Of a stretch of DNA of 64,000 nt, positions 53,385-63,946 are shown piece after piece. The stretch's first letter is position 1. Each line of letters starts with the position of its first letter. The stretch is taken from contig NC_060109.1 in NCBI RefSeq assembly GCF_021155765.1, forward strand, positions 6,478,001 to 6,542,000, read 5' to 3'. The notes beneath the pieces are model-generated. The model saw nothing but the letters and a program-made list of their open reading frames with translations, did no database searches and was not told the DNA's origin. The DNA comes from Diprion similis. Its lineage: Eukaryota; Arthropoda; Insecta; Hymenoptera; Diprionidae. The translations under genes and the position numbers were made by a program.

Positions 53385-53774
53385 TTATGTACGACGTTTA
53401 TATAGCTCATCGCTCAGAAATTTCATACACAAGTGTCCGCAATCGAACGTACCGTAATCTTGATATCTTTCCTCGTTATACTTTACGCTACGTACACTGA
53501 GATATTGCACGAGGTCCAACAGAGGTTGAAGATGACCAAAACTGTCGAAATAGATGAAATCGTTGCCACGTTCTTTATACGCAACCCAGTGTGTCCCAGG
53601 GCCGTCTTTGCCGTCAAGATTGACGACGGCTTCCTCGTTTTTACGCGGCCCGTTTTTGGACATTTCGTTTCGCATGAAGACACCTCGGAAATATGGAATT
53701 TTCATAAGTTTCGCATATTTCAACAAATCCCAATTGGTTAATGCTCGGCGTGGTAGGGTCACATTGAGTTTCTT
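53385..53774 (-). CDS. PRO: Adenain-like cysteine protease, Polinton B
   Basis: Complete frame with GTHWVAY (His), YFDSFG (Asp) and FDCGHLCMKF (Cys). About 125 residues, short but like other insect Polinton proteases. As in A there is no ATG at the 5' edge: the frame emerges in -1 phase from the end of the phospholipase gene, and LPRRALT-WDLLKYAK is shared with A upstream of the first Met. Capsid maturation role by family. Confidence 0.85.
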   Translation of the reverse strand, partial: KKLNVTLPRRALTNWDLLKYAKLMKIPYFRGVFMRNEMSKNGPRKNEEAVVNLDGKDGPGTHWVAYKERGNDFIYFDSFGHLQPLLDLVQYLSVRSVKYNEERYQDYGTFDCGHLCMKFLSDELYKRRT

Positions 53775-54559
53775 GAAAGATGAGGACCAAAACCTTCCTT
53801 GTACGGTTTAAGATGGAGACCTTTACCTAATGCGATCGCTTCCATTGTTTTGTTTTGCCGTTGACTTTCCTCTAATTCTCGTTTAGCCGCGCTCGCATCG
53901 TTAACAGCTTTTGCTATACCCGCAGCACCTCCCGCTAATGCACCCGTAGCGCTTACACCAGCAAAAATAGGTATGAGAAAAGGTAGAAATCCACCAACTT
54001 TTGAGGGGACCGGTAGAATGCGCGGTGATCGCACGTTATGTTTACCGCCTTCTTTTTTCACAGCTTCACGAGCACCTTTCGGTGCAGATTTGATACCTGT
54101 TTTTGCGTTGTGGCTTGGTATCATGGATTGCTTTGCCGCGCGTATGATTTTGTTCAAGGGAACGCTCTTGGGTTTTCGACAACCCATGCCTAACTTTGTT
54201 TTTACCTTCATCGTGTTCGCTACAGCCCAAGCGGTTGCTTTTTCACCTAAATTTGCGTCTTTTGCTAAAACCCGTTTCCAGGTTTTCTCGGCTAATTTTT
54301 TATCCGCGACGTTTCTAGCCTCGAGATTTTCACGATTTTTCGAATATGCTATATCGTGTTCCTTACACGCTGCGTCGAGAGGATTGATACCGGGATCATC
54401 TCTCGCGAGTCTTTTCGCCAACTTTGTACCAGGACCACAGTATTGGTAACCGGGAACATGCAGCTCGATCGGGAGTTTGTTGATAATGCTATTCACCAAT
54501 CCTCTCCCACGTGAGCGTTTTTTCGAGGATCGCTTACGATCGCGTGTGTGCACAATCAT
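53759..54559 (-). CDS. Phospholipase A2-domain protein, Polinton B
   Basis: 266 residues, intact. Basic N-terminus, calcium loop YQYCGPGT, catalytic ACKEHDIAYS with the usual Tyr, Lys/Arg-rich middle, then GGFLPFLIPIFAGVSATGAL hydrophobic segment and charged tail. Ends two codons later than in A because its 3' sequence differs (A AGA AAC instead of A AAA AAC). Confidence 0.87.
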   Translation of the reverse strand: MIVHTRDRKRSSKKRSRGRGLVNSIINKLPIELHVPGYQYCGPGTKLAKRLARDDPGINPLDAACKEHDIAYSKNRENLEARNVADKKLAEKTWKRVLAKDANLGEKATAWAVANTMKVKTKLGMGCRKPKSVPLNKIIRAAKQSMIPSHNAKTGIKSAPKGAREAVKKEGGKHNVRSPRILPVPSKVGGFLPFLIPIFAGVSATGALAGGAAGIAKAVNDASAAKRELEESQRQNKTMEAIALGKGLHLKPYKEGFGPHLSRNSM

Positions 54560-54630
54560 GTTCGCTCTTCGACTGAGGGAAAGTCCTTATAAACGATGCA
54601 TCTATAGAAAATCGAGCAGTCACGTTCGAG
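54560..54630. promoter_or_regulatory. Compact bidirectional promoter, Polinton B
   Basis: 71 bp between divergent starts, with TTATAAA near 54590 and CTATAGAAA near 54602. Same architecture as 28282-28353. Confidence 0.45.
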
Positions 54631-55336
54631 ATGAAGTTTGAGACACAATCGATCAAGCTACCTGTGGTGAACTTTGACAAATATACGCAGCAAAATGAAA
54701 AACCGAACAATCGCCACGGTGAACTGTTACCGAGTAGTGTACGTGCGGTATTTTGTGAACCTTCTAACTGTGGCAAAACCAACGCATTGTTCTCACTTAT
54801 AACGCATCCGAACGGTTTGAGGTTTGAAAACCTGTACGTTCACTTAAAATCTCTCAAATCAACAGAAATACAAGTTTCTCAGTCAAGTGCTTGAAAGCGT
54901 CGACGGTGTTGAATACTTCCCCTTAAACGAGCATGAGCACGTCATCGCACCGAACGAGACGCAACCTAACTCAATCATGATATTCGATGACGTAGCGTGC
55001 GAGAAGCAGGACAACGTACGCGCATACTTTTGTATAGGTAGACATCATGACGTAGACTGTTTCTATCTTTGTCAGACGTACGCGCGGATCCCCAAGCATC
55101 TCGTACGCGATAACACTAACCTGCTGGTCTTATTCAAACAAGACGAAATGAACCTGAGACACGTATACAACGATCACGTAAACAACGATATGACGTACAC
55201 AGAGTTTAAAGACTTGTGTGTGGCATGCTGGAACGGTGACAAATATGGGTTCCTTGTGATCGATAAGGATCGAGAGCTCGACAACGGTCGATATAGGAAG
55301 GGATTCGACAATTTTATGAACATGACAATGAAATAA
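54631..55336 (+). pseudogene. ATP: Packaging ATPase, Polinton B
   Basis: Walker A reads EPSNCGKT (first Gly lost compared with A), Walker B IMIFDD, C-terminal CQTYARIPKHLVRDN. A small indel near 54870-54895 shifts frame between them. Non-functional as it stands. Confidence 0.87.
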
Positions 55337-55393
55337 AGTACACGGTCATCGAGGGGAACGAAACAGTAGCGTTGCTGAGCTAGTTGTGTCAAC

Positions 55394-56302
55394 ATGCAGG
55401 AAATTCGGAAGGAAAATGAAGTCTTGCGCCGTATTGCTCAAGCCAGTAATGCAATTCGACGGAAGCATAAAATCCTCAAGACGGGAAAAGAGTCGCTGCA
55501 GGAAACAATAGAGGAAGTCTTCAAACCTGTGGTAACCCCGCTGCAGGCATTAGTCAACGTCTCTCGAGACGCGAAACCTGTAAAGCAGGACGTGAAGGAA
55601 AAAATCAAAACTGAAACGATGAATAAACCGAAGAACGAAATGGAATCTGAAGCTGAAGATTCTTTTGCAACTGCAGAGGAAGAGGATCAAACAATCACAG
55701 AGTCATCCGCAGGATGAGAAGATGAATATCTTAGAACGCTCGAGGATAAAAACAGACAGAACGAGCTGGATACTTTATACGGGGTACGGAACCTTTCTAC
55801 CGCCGGGCTGATGATTGGTAACTCACCGATAAGCTTCGAGCGCAATTTCATTCGCATAGGGAGTACAGTGTACCCGAAAACTCAAGGTCTGCTGGAGTTG
55901 TTGTTCAAGAAGATGCCGAACAGCGTTCACGTCGCCCCCAACGACAAGAAGAATTACAAGAACATCCTTCTCGCAACAAATGCTCACAGAAAGTATTACA
56001 GCGCCACCGAGCCTATCCGAAACACCCCCTGCGCCAAATTCAAGCACCTAATTGCAGAGCTGCTTGACATCAATACATCATCACCATCGTCATCGAAGCG
56101 TACGGGCGAAGGTGTTTTGCTACCTCAGGCTTGGGTTACACGACAGGGTGTTAGAACAGATTATATTTTCTGGGACGACGCAAACGAGTTGGTGGAACGT
56201 CTTCGTTTGCTGACGGCATCTCAAGCGGCTGGGAATACAAGTCACAACAACGAAATTATGTCGATTCTCCAAGAATTGCGGGAAGCCGGAATCATCTATT
56301 GA
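55394..56302 (+). pseudogene. Conserved Polinton ORF, unknown function, one stop
   Basis: Same protein as 29115-30014. A single in-frame TGA at 55715-55717 in the acidic linker separates the helical N-terminus from the conserved domain (WVTRQGVRTDYIFWDDANEL). Reading frame is otherwise continuous. Confidence 0.75.
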
Positions 56303-56335
56303 TCAACTCACGCCGTTTCTGCAATCATTTACGAG

Positions 56336-56737
56336 ATGAGCGTCGACGTGTTTGGATGTCAGCTGAACAAAAACACAGCTGCGAGCACTGGAGGTCCTCC
56401 GAGTGTCGGATTTCACGTAACAGCGGACGGGCACTACGATATACGCAACAAAAGACTATGCAATATAGCTGACCCCGTGAAGCCAAACAATGCTGTAACT
56501 TTGAAAATCTTTCGTCGTAAATTCCACTTGTTGCAAAAACAACTCGACAATCTTGATCAAATGATCAAAGCATTGGATACCACCTCAGGGAAAGCCTTGG
56601 ACACCTTCTACACAGATTTTAGAACAGGCAGAGACCTGTCGATTCGAAACGCTGAAATTATTTCCAAATTGGATACCAGACTGAGAGCATTGAAAGATGA
56701 ACGGGGAAAAGCTAGCGCTGGTGACAGAACTGCATAA
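56336..56737 (+). CDS. Fibre-like small protein, Polinton B
   Basis: 133 residues, intact, same length as the A copy: GPPSVGFHVTADGHYD then a helical RRKFHLLQKQLDNLDQMIKAL. Overlaps the integrase ATG by 41 bp exactly as in A. Confidence 0.6.
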   Translation: MSVDVFGCQLNKNTAASTGGPPSVGFHVTADGHYDIRNKRLCNIADPVKPNNAVTLKIFRRKFHLLQKQLDNLDQMIKALDTTSGKALDTFYTDFRTGRDLSIRNAEIISKLDTRLRALKDERGKASAGDRTA

Positions 56738-57405
56738 GCCTGCACGCTGGAATTACCCACGTCGTCGTGTAGATGTGCGTGGCATTGACGAGACCTGGCA
56801 GGCGGATCTTGTTGATATGATTTCGTACGCTGGACAAAACAAAGGCTACAAGTACATGCTCACAGTCATTGATACTTTTTCGAAGTACGCGTGGGCTGTA
56901 CCGATAAAGAGCAAGTCCGGGGATTATGTTACAAAGGCGATGGAATCTGTGCTTGTTCAAGGACGTGTACCGAAAAAATTACACGTCAACAGAGGAACGA
57001 AATTTTACAACTTGAAAATTTAGATCTCTTATGACACGCTATGGAGTCAAACTTTACTCCACGTACAGTAATTCAAAGGCTGCGATTTGTGAACGTTTCA
57101 ATCGTACGCTGAAAAGCTAAATGTGGACACAGTTCAGCATGCAAGGAAGCTACAAGTGGCTCGACATCTTATCTGATTTGGTATTGGCTTACAACAACAC
57201 CAAACACCGAACCATACGAATGAAACCATCGGACGTCAGGGTTGTGAACGAGAGGCAATTATTACGTCAGGCGTACGGAGGGCTTCGAGCGATACCTACC
57301 AAACCGACAAAGTTCAGAACTGGCGACAAAGTCTGAATCAGCAAATTCAAAAACGTCTTCGACAAAGTTATACTCCCAATTGGACGACTGAAATATTCAC
57401 TATAA
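56697..57405 (+). pseudogene. INT: Integrase, Polinton B, mutated and 3'-truncated
   Basis: The first catalytic Asp (WQADLVDM) is kept, but the second site reads HVNRGTKFYN (Asp to Asn). Stops are TAG near 57022, TAA near 57118 and TGA near 57335, with an indel near 57367. Sequence matches Polinton A up to CACTATAAGC at 57405, where the inverted TIR copy starts, so the chromodomain is absent. Confidence 0.9.
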
Positions 57406-58561
57406 GCTCAAAACGCATTGTTACTGCGAAATTTTCTGTTGAAATACAAAAGCCTGTTGGCATCTACTCGACCAGTTCTTAATTCTTAATGTCCGGAGCT
57501 TGATGGTCAGGATACCGTTGAATAAGAGCAAACATGTAAAACTGTACTCTTTATTATCAATAAAAAAAAGTTTTTACCAATATCAACCATGGATTTGAAA
57601 CCTCTTTCCTGCTAGTTAAGAGTTAGCGTCAACGAATTTCAGAACCTTCGAGAATTCAACGACGCGCCGAAATCGATGGACGCAGGCCTCTCGACGTCAA
57701 GTCGCGACTCGTCGGACGATTCCGAGAATTGTTTGTCTGCCTAAGATTCCGAGAATCGGTTCAGGGTCGCAGGTTATCTTTCTCACGGTTACGGAACCTT
57801 CCAGAATTCAACGTTGCACCGAAAACCGATGGACGCAGGCCTTTTGACGTCAAGTCGAAACTCGTCGACCGATTCCGAGAACTGTTTGTCAGCCTGAAAT
57901 TCCGAGAATTCGTTCAGGGTCGTCACGTTCAACGTCGCACCGAAATCCTTTGACCTCGGGCCGCTCGACGTTAAGTCGAAACTTGTCCACCGATTCCAAG
58001 AAGTGTTTGTTAGCCTGAGTTCAACGTCGCACCGAAATTCTTTGACCTCGGGCCGCTCGACGTCAAGTCGTAACTTGTCGGTGTCATTGCGTGAGCCTTC
58101 TAACGTCGGACTTTCGCCTCGAAACCTCTCGATCGTCGGAGAACCTTCTCGAAGCTGACTCATGGAACCTTTCAGAAGCTCAACATGCGAGGGTTCGGCG
58201 TTAAACGGTTGAGGGTTCGCGATTGCGCTCGGTAAGGCAGATTCTCGATTCTGCTCGATCACGCTTGATAAGCATGGTAAGGGTAAGATCTACGGTAACT
58301 GACAGAGCACTTCTTACCGACGAAGAACGCTCGAGGGTTAACACTACGTCATTCTTTACCGACGATCGATCGACAGAGCACATCTTACCTTACGAGGGTA
58401 TAATTTGGCGGATTTCTTTGCCGACGAGCGATAGACAGAGCACATCTTACCTTACGAGCGGTGGGGGGGTAACCTTCAAGGGTTTGCGTCTGGAATGCCG
58501 GGAGGGGAGCTTGGCCGGTAAAGTAGGTGTTTGTATCCAGAACCGGCCTTGTATTGCTACT
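57406..58561 (-). repeat. Right TIR of Polinton B
   Basis: Inverted copy of 49621-50789, including the 3' end of the exonuclease-like ORF. The identity step lies at 58092/58093: near-perfect inside, clearly diverged outside. Confidence 0.93.
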
Positions 58562-60743
58562 GTTACGGCAAGGCAAAAGGCTCAGAGAATAAAATATATA
58601 CACGGCAAGCGGTCTTATCGGCGGCGGTACGCTTCGATACAATTCAAAAACAAATAAAAATAAAATCAAATATAACACAGCCACAAAATCAAACAATTTA
58701 ATATAACACGGCAAAAATCAAGCAGTATTACCTAGAAGCGACGAGCGGCAAGCGACCGACTAGGCGAATAATAAGCGACGTAAAATCATTAACAGTTTGA
58801 TAACTCATGCAAGTACAGAATCGTTGTGAAGCAAATTCGTTAACAATTTCAAAACTCAGAACAAGGCAGAACAATTCCAAAAACAAATTCACCAACAATG
58901 TAACAGTTCCACAAATACAAGATAATCCTTCGCTTCTTTTTTATAATATCGGCACGGTCGCCTGTCGCTGCTTGACGGTGGTAGTTACGCTCGGCAACAA
59001 CGGCACGGGCGCACACACTCACTCACAGATTCTCTCTCTCTCTCACACTCACGTACTTGGTACGCGGCCGGGAAGCGGCACGGTACACGATCTATGACAA
59101 GTTACATGTTATGATAACACGGCAGAAAATTACCGAATGAACAACCAGAGCATGTAATATCAAATATAAATTAAGAATAGCAAGTAAAATCAACAACAGA
59201 ATCAAATAGCAAAGCTTAGCTACCACAAGGCTCGCGGGCTTTCATCCAAAATGGCCGACCAAAGCCGGCCGGCAACCTGTTACAAGCGAAAATGGCCTGA
59301 GGCCGTTGAGAATCTATAGCCAGCGAGATTCGGGATAGCGACAGCCTACCTTTTTACGGCAAGAAGTTCCGGTTTTTTTTTCACAAGAAAAAAAACGGCA
59401 GCTACTCGGTACAGTTCTTCCAGTTGGAATCGGCACAAGCTAATACTCAGTACGACGCAATTTCTCGGCGAGAATACTTAGAACAAATCACACTGGGTTT
59501 CTCTACGTTACACCGCTACTCGTAGCTAAGCGCAAGGGAGAGTGAGGTGGCCGCCGGCCCTCGGCGATCGCGATTCCGCGGTGGCGCTACGGGGGGGGGG
59601 GGGGGGGGGGGGGATGATAGGTGGATTTTGGCGATAAACCGGCTGGAGCCTAGGCAGCCGGTCTGTTCACCGCGCTGTGCTGCGGGTTGCCAGGGTGGTC
59701 TGGCTAAGGCGGAATCGTTCGTACGGCATCGGCGTGCCCAGGGGGAGACTGAGTCCAGGTGTTTGTGGGCGCTGGGTGGCAAGGCCGGACTTATCAGAGA
59801 CTCAGGTGCCGGCAACTCGACCCCTGGGCGGCGGCAGCGGTATGTCCTGGGCGGCATCGAGGTTCGAGCAAGCAACAGCGCGACTACTGGGTCCGGGGCT
59901 TCGAACTCCACGCCGGTCGTCCTGTGGTCCCTCCGAGTTTCCCGCGACGGCAGCGCAGGGTGGTCGTTGGATGGCGTCGGCATTGGCGGCGGCAGTGGCG
60001 GTTACCTCAGAGAATGGGTTGGGGGAGTAACAAAAAGCATTAGCAACAATACATAAATCTTAAAGCTAACTCTGGTTGTTCATTGGTGGCACGGCAGGAC
60101 TCTCCCTTGCTTTTTAAGAGCGCTTGACGCGGCCGCCTGGGAGTGGAGGTGCGGGTCGGTGACGGGCTGGTAGACTCGCTACGTCACAAGGTTTTACAAA
60201 AAATAGAATGTATAACTTGTGCGGGTTGGCGATTCTTGACTCGTGCAAATGCTGGCACTCATCTTCGGCTCCTGCGGCATACTTCACACTCATGCGGAAT
60301 AGCCATCTACCCGCACGTGATACACAATATACTATTAGGGCAGAGTGTCATCCCCTTCTTACCGAAAAGTATGGGATAAAGGTGAAACTGGTGTACGAGC
60401 TATTGCAGAGCCACCCAACTAGTCTGTACGTACACTTGGTAGCCAAATTATTATTAAGTGTACCCACTAGATGGCATGAATAATAAGTAACAGGGCTGCG
60501 GCAGAGTCTCACAGAGCTATACCAACAAAGTATAGCTATACAAACAACAAAACGCAGAAACGCGGATTTTCCCAATTAACCTAGACCCTCAAAGATATAC
60601 CTATGCTTGAAGAGTAGTTACTTGCGTAAAGTCACCGAGAAAGCGATTTTTTCGTTTTTTCCCACGGTATACAGCGTCATCAAACATATAGATTCTGAAA
60701 ATAAATAAAAAAAACTGTAACATAAAAATGTAAGAAAAAAGAC
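58562..60743. other. Gene-free; low-complexity G run and CT microsatellite
   Basis: Begins with the GTTACG duplication. (CT)n lies at 59030-59046 and a run of 23 G at 59591-59613 within a GC-rich island (59500-60150). Overlapping long open frames on both strands there are compositional and show no domain. ACGGCA words are frequent; possibly an old LTR region, unproven. Confidence 0.45.
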
Positions 60744-61853
60744 ATGGGCAACTGTATCACACATATAGAAAATCACGAAGAAATTGTAACGCAAACGTAC
60801 AATCCTGACTTCATAAATGTATACGACGACACCGATAACTTAAAATAACAGCTCAGAGAGAGAAACGGTCTTACGATATTTCAAATGAATATCAGAAGCA
60901 TCAGACGAAACTTGGGCAAACTCATTATACTTATGCAACAAATACATTAAAAAATGGACATTCTAATACTTTCCGAAACTTGGATGGACAAATATGAAGA
61001 ACACATCAACGACAAAGACTACACAACGTTTTGGACAGAAAACAAAATTTTCGACAAAGACGGCATTGTAATTCTAGTGAAAAAAGAGCTACAAGCTAAG
61101 GAATGTGAGTGCAATATTGGAGCAGCTAACGTAATTAAACTCCTAATTCACACACAAAATGAAAATTTGGTGATGTATGCGATAAACAGATCACCAACAG
61201 CTAAAGTATACGAATTTCTGGAAAGTATAGATGAGGAAATGAAAATAGAAGCATCAAAGAATATAATATTAGCGGGAGACATTAATATTGACATCCTAGA
61301 TAGGACCAGATCCAAAAAAAAAGAAGATTACCTGGACATAATGTACAACCACGAATTTATATCCTGTATAAATGTCCTAACTCGGGTAACACATAACACT
61401 GTCACATGCATTGACCACATCTTCATCAAACAAAAACATTACAAAAACGTTAAGGTCAGTGTCATTCAAACAAACATAACGGACCACTTTTCCACTATGT
61501 TACAAATAAAAGACACCAAAGCTTTTTAATCCAATAGAATGGAAGTCAAAAAAATTGACTACAACAAAACCAGGGAATCCTTGGTAAGAAAAACATGGGA
61601 AGTCATGATGATACAAGATGATGTTAATGAAGCTACCGGAGCCCTGATTAAGATAATAAAACGAACAATCGATGAAGCAACAAGTACCAAAGCCAGAAGA
61701 ATAAACACAAAATTTAAGTTTAAATGCTCAAGTACGTACGAAGAACTATATCATTTGATATTAAAGAATGATATTATTTTTTCGACAAGAATTGCTGAAT
61801 ATTTTTGTGTTAACTTTTTCAAGATAATTACATTTTTTTTATTATATATTTAA
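60744..61853 (+). pseudogene. Non-LTR retrotransposon endonuclease fragment
   Basis: Apurinic-type (EEP) endonuclease of a LINE: MNIRSI near 60885, LILSETWM, ILAGDINIDIL (catalytic D and N), and C-terminal CIDHIFI...ITDHF (D/H pair). The frame runs from ATG 60744 with TAA codons near 60846 and 60948, then a stop at 61527 followed by a short linker. The reverse transcriptase domain is absent downstream, so the 3' part is lost, whereas LINE copies usually lose the 5' end. Confidence 0.8.
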
Positions 61854-63134
61854 ATTTTAAAAAAGTATAAATACTAATGGTGTTAACAATAGATTAATTC
61901 ATTACTATAGTATTATTCAAAGCATAAATTGAGACCAAAACACAATTTCCACGGGCGGACTTATTTAGAGGTTCGCCCCCGATTTTGCGATGTGCGTCGA
62001 TGCGTGAAGTAGTGGGGGCAACTCTCGAGCGAAGATTAGGGGAAGCGGACTTATTTGGAGAGGGCTTATTCGGAGGTTGCACTGTATGTCTATGGTTACA
62101 CCCAGCGGGGTGACACAACTTTCTCCTTCCACTTTCTTGTTTGAGAACTCGGATAGCATTCTTTTACCACAGCAAGAAAAAGAAATGTTGCCAAGGAAAT
62201 GGACTGATAAGAATGGTAGCACTGATATAATGATAACAACCAATGTAAATTTGTTTGCTTTTCTATCTCGAGAATGCGCTGCCATAAAATTGTGTTACCA
62301 GAAAACGTCGAGAAAAACTCAAAAGTTCTATTAACTTTTGTTTACTTTATCGCTGTTCGCCTAGCTCGATTCAAGTGGTAATGCTTTGCGATGCTGTGTC
62401 GAATAAGAGTCCTATCCTAAGGCACTGAGTGTCACCCAGCTAATTATACCTTTCAACCATAGCCCCTAAATAAAACCCCTAATTTACGATCGTGGTTGTA
62501 GCGACTCAAAGTAGTAGACACCCCTAATAGATTTTTAACTCATTACTTCATAACGATAACTTCGTAGACCAAACACACAGACGTGGGAAAAGAAATCTTG
62601 GAAAGTTCACAAACAGAGAAGCGTTTATTACTAGAACTAAGGAAATCACTTTTATTTTAACGCCGACGCAACAAATCAACACTTCACCGTTTGCTTTTCT
62701 TATCGTGAGCCAATCGTTTCGCGCTAACACTGCACCACAAAACTGCTTACTAATTAGAAACCTTCCCGTAAGTATCAAACAGGCTTAGCTGACCATCTTA
62801 GATCTATGAGAAAATGCAACTCTTTTTTAACCCCTCCTACTTTTTCATCAATTTAACCCTGATTCAGACAAAAAAAAGCAGAGGAAATTGAGATGTTGAA
62901 TAAAAAAGATTTATCTGAAGAGAATTCGTGGATAGGTAGTTTTGTAGAATAAAAAGTCTCGCAATGGAGGTCAAACACTTAATTTATTCACAATATGTAA
63001 AATCGACATTCTGGCCGGGCCCCGCCGACCATCTTCAGGTTAGAAAGATACCGAAATGTTTTTTTACACATTCGTTTCTTTAGCCATGACAATGTATTAA
63101 TTAACAAAATTGTCTAGTAAATTCTATTAGTACA
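61854..63134. other. Gene-free; one pogo/Tigger-like terminus
   Basis: On the minus strand, CAGTGCAACCTCCGAATAAG at 62065-62084, flanked by TA, resembles a pogo/Tigger TIR. GCGGACTTATTT occurs at 61955 and 62047. No partner end or transposase found. The remainder shows nothing. Confidence 0.35.
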
Positions 63135-63946
63135 TTGACGAAATATATACCGTCAATTTATCGAGGACAGCATGTTCTTAAAGGTTACAATGTTTGCTCG
63201 ATAAGTTCAATGATTTTCATCCTTGGTTACAATTTACCTGTGAATTTGAAACTAATAACAAAATCAGTTTTTTGGACATTTGGATTATTAATTAAAATAA
63301 CAAAATTATTCTGGATCGATACCACAAAGAAACGTGGTCAGGAAGATATTTACTCTTTGATTCAAAACATCCGATACAACATAAAAAAAATAGTTGCCAT
63401 AGCTCTATATGACCGCTGTCTCCGAATCTCACATCCACAATTTAGATCAACAAGTTTGAAATTAGTAGATAAAACCTCATTGAACAATAGTTGGCCTCCT
63501 GAATTCATTTGGGATATAAAGAAATGCTGAATCCACAAACTCTACAACACAATTAAATTGGAGGATATTAATAATAATGATGAAAAATTATCTGCTCTAT
63601 CCCTTATGTACAAGGCTTATCTCCTGATACCAAGAAAATTCTCAAGCCAGAAGGTGTTGATATTTTATTAAAAACTTTGAATACCGCTAATAGTCTTTCC
63701 ACTTCTCTTATAACCAAAACGCCTGTTCAAAATGAAATCAACACCGTTTATAAAATCGAGTGTTTAGAATTTAACAAAACCTATATTGGTCAGTCGTCGC
63801 AATATTTGAAAAAACCAATTCCTCGTCATGAATCGAATATTAAATGCTATGATCGGGGCACTTGTGCTTTAGCAGCGTATGCGTTACCATTTGGACATCA
63901 TTTTTATTTTGACAATGCGAAGGTTATAACATCAGAACCAAACTAG
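63135..63946 (+). pseudogene. Penelope-like element fragment (RT C-terminus and GIY-YIG)
   Basis: 63380-63530 encodes RCLRISHPQF...NNSWPPEFI, resembling the segment after the RT palm in Penelope-like elements. After stops, 63677-63946 encodes VYKIECLEFNKTYIGQSSQ, a GIY-YIG-like endonuclease motif with a downstream Arg/His-rich stretch (PRHESNIK). Stops and shifts show decay. The RT catalytic motifs are not in the window. Confidence 0.6.

Larger units (their letters stand above)
49621..58561. mobile_element. Polinton (Maverick) B, PolB-less
   Basis: 8,941 bp, starts AGTAACAATACAAGG, ends with CCTTGTATTGCTACT, and is flanked by GTTACG on both sides (49615-49620 and 58562-58567). It shares gene order with Polinton A but begins with an extra exonuclease-like ORF and a complete capsid gene. 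It stops inside integrase: no chromodomain, no PolB. The right end is an inverted copy of the left end reaching into the exonuclease-like ORF. Confidence 0.95.

Noticed and set aside
57729-57953. 74-codon frame duplicated at 50242-50466
   Set aside because: Duplicated TIR repeat units, not a gene.
59516-60056. Long overlapping frames on both strands, Gly- or Pro-rich
   Set aside because: GC-rich island containing a 23-base G run; frames are compositional and have no domain.
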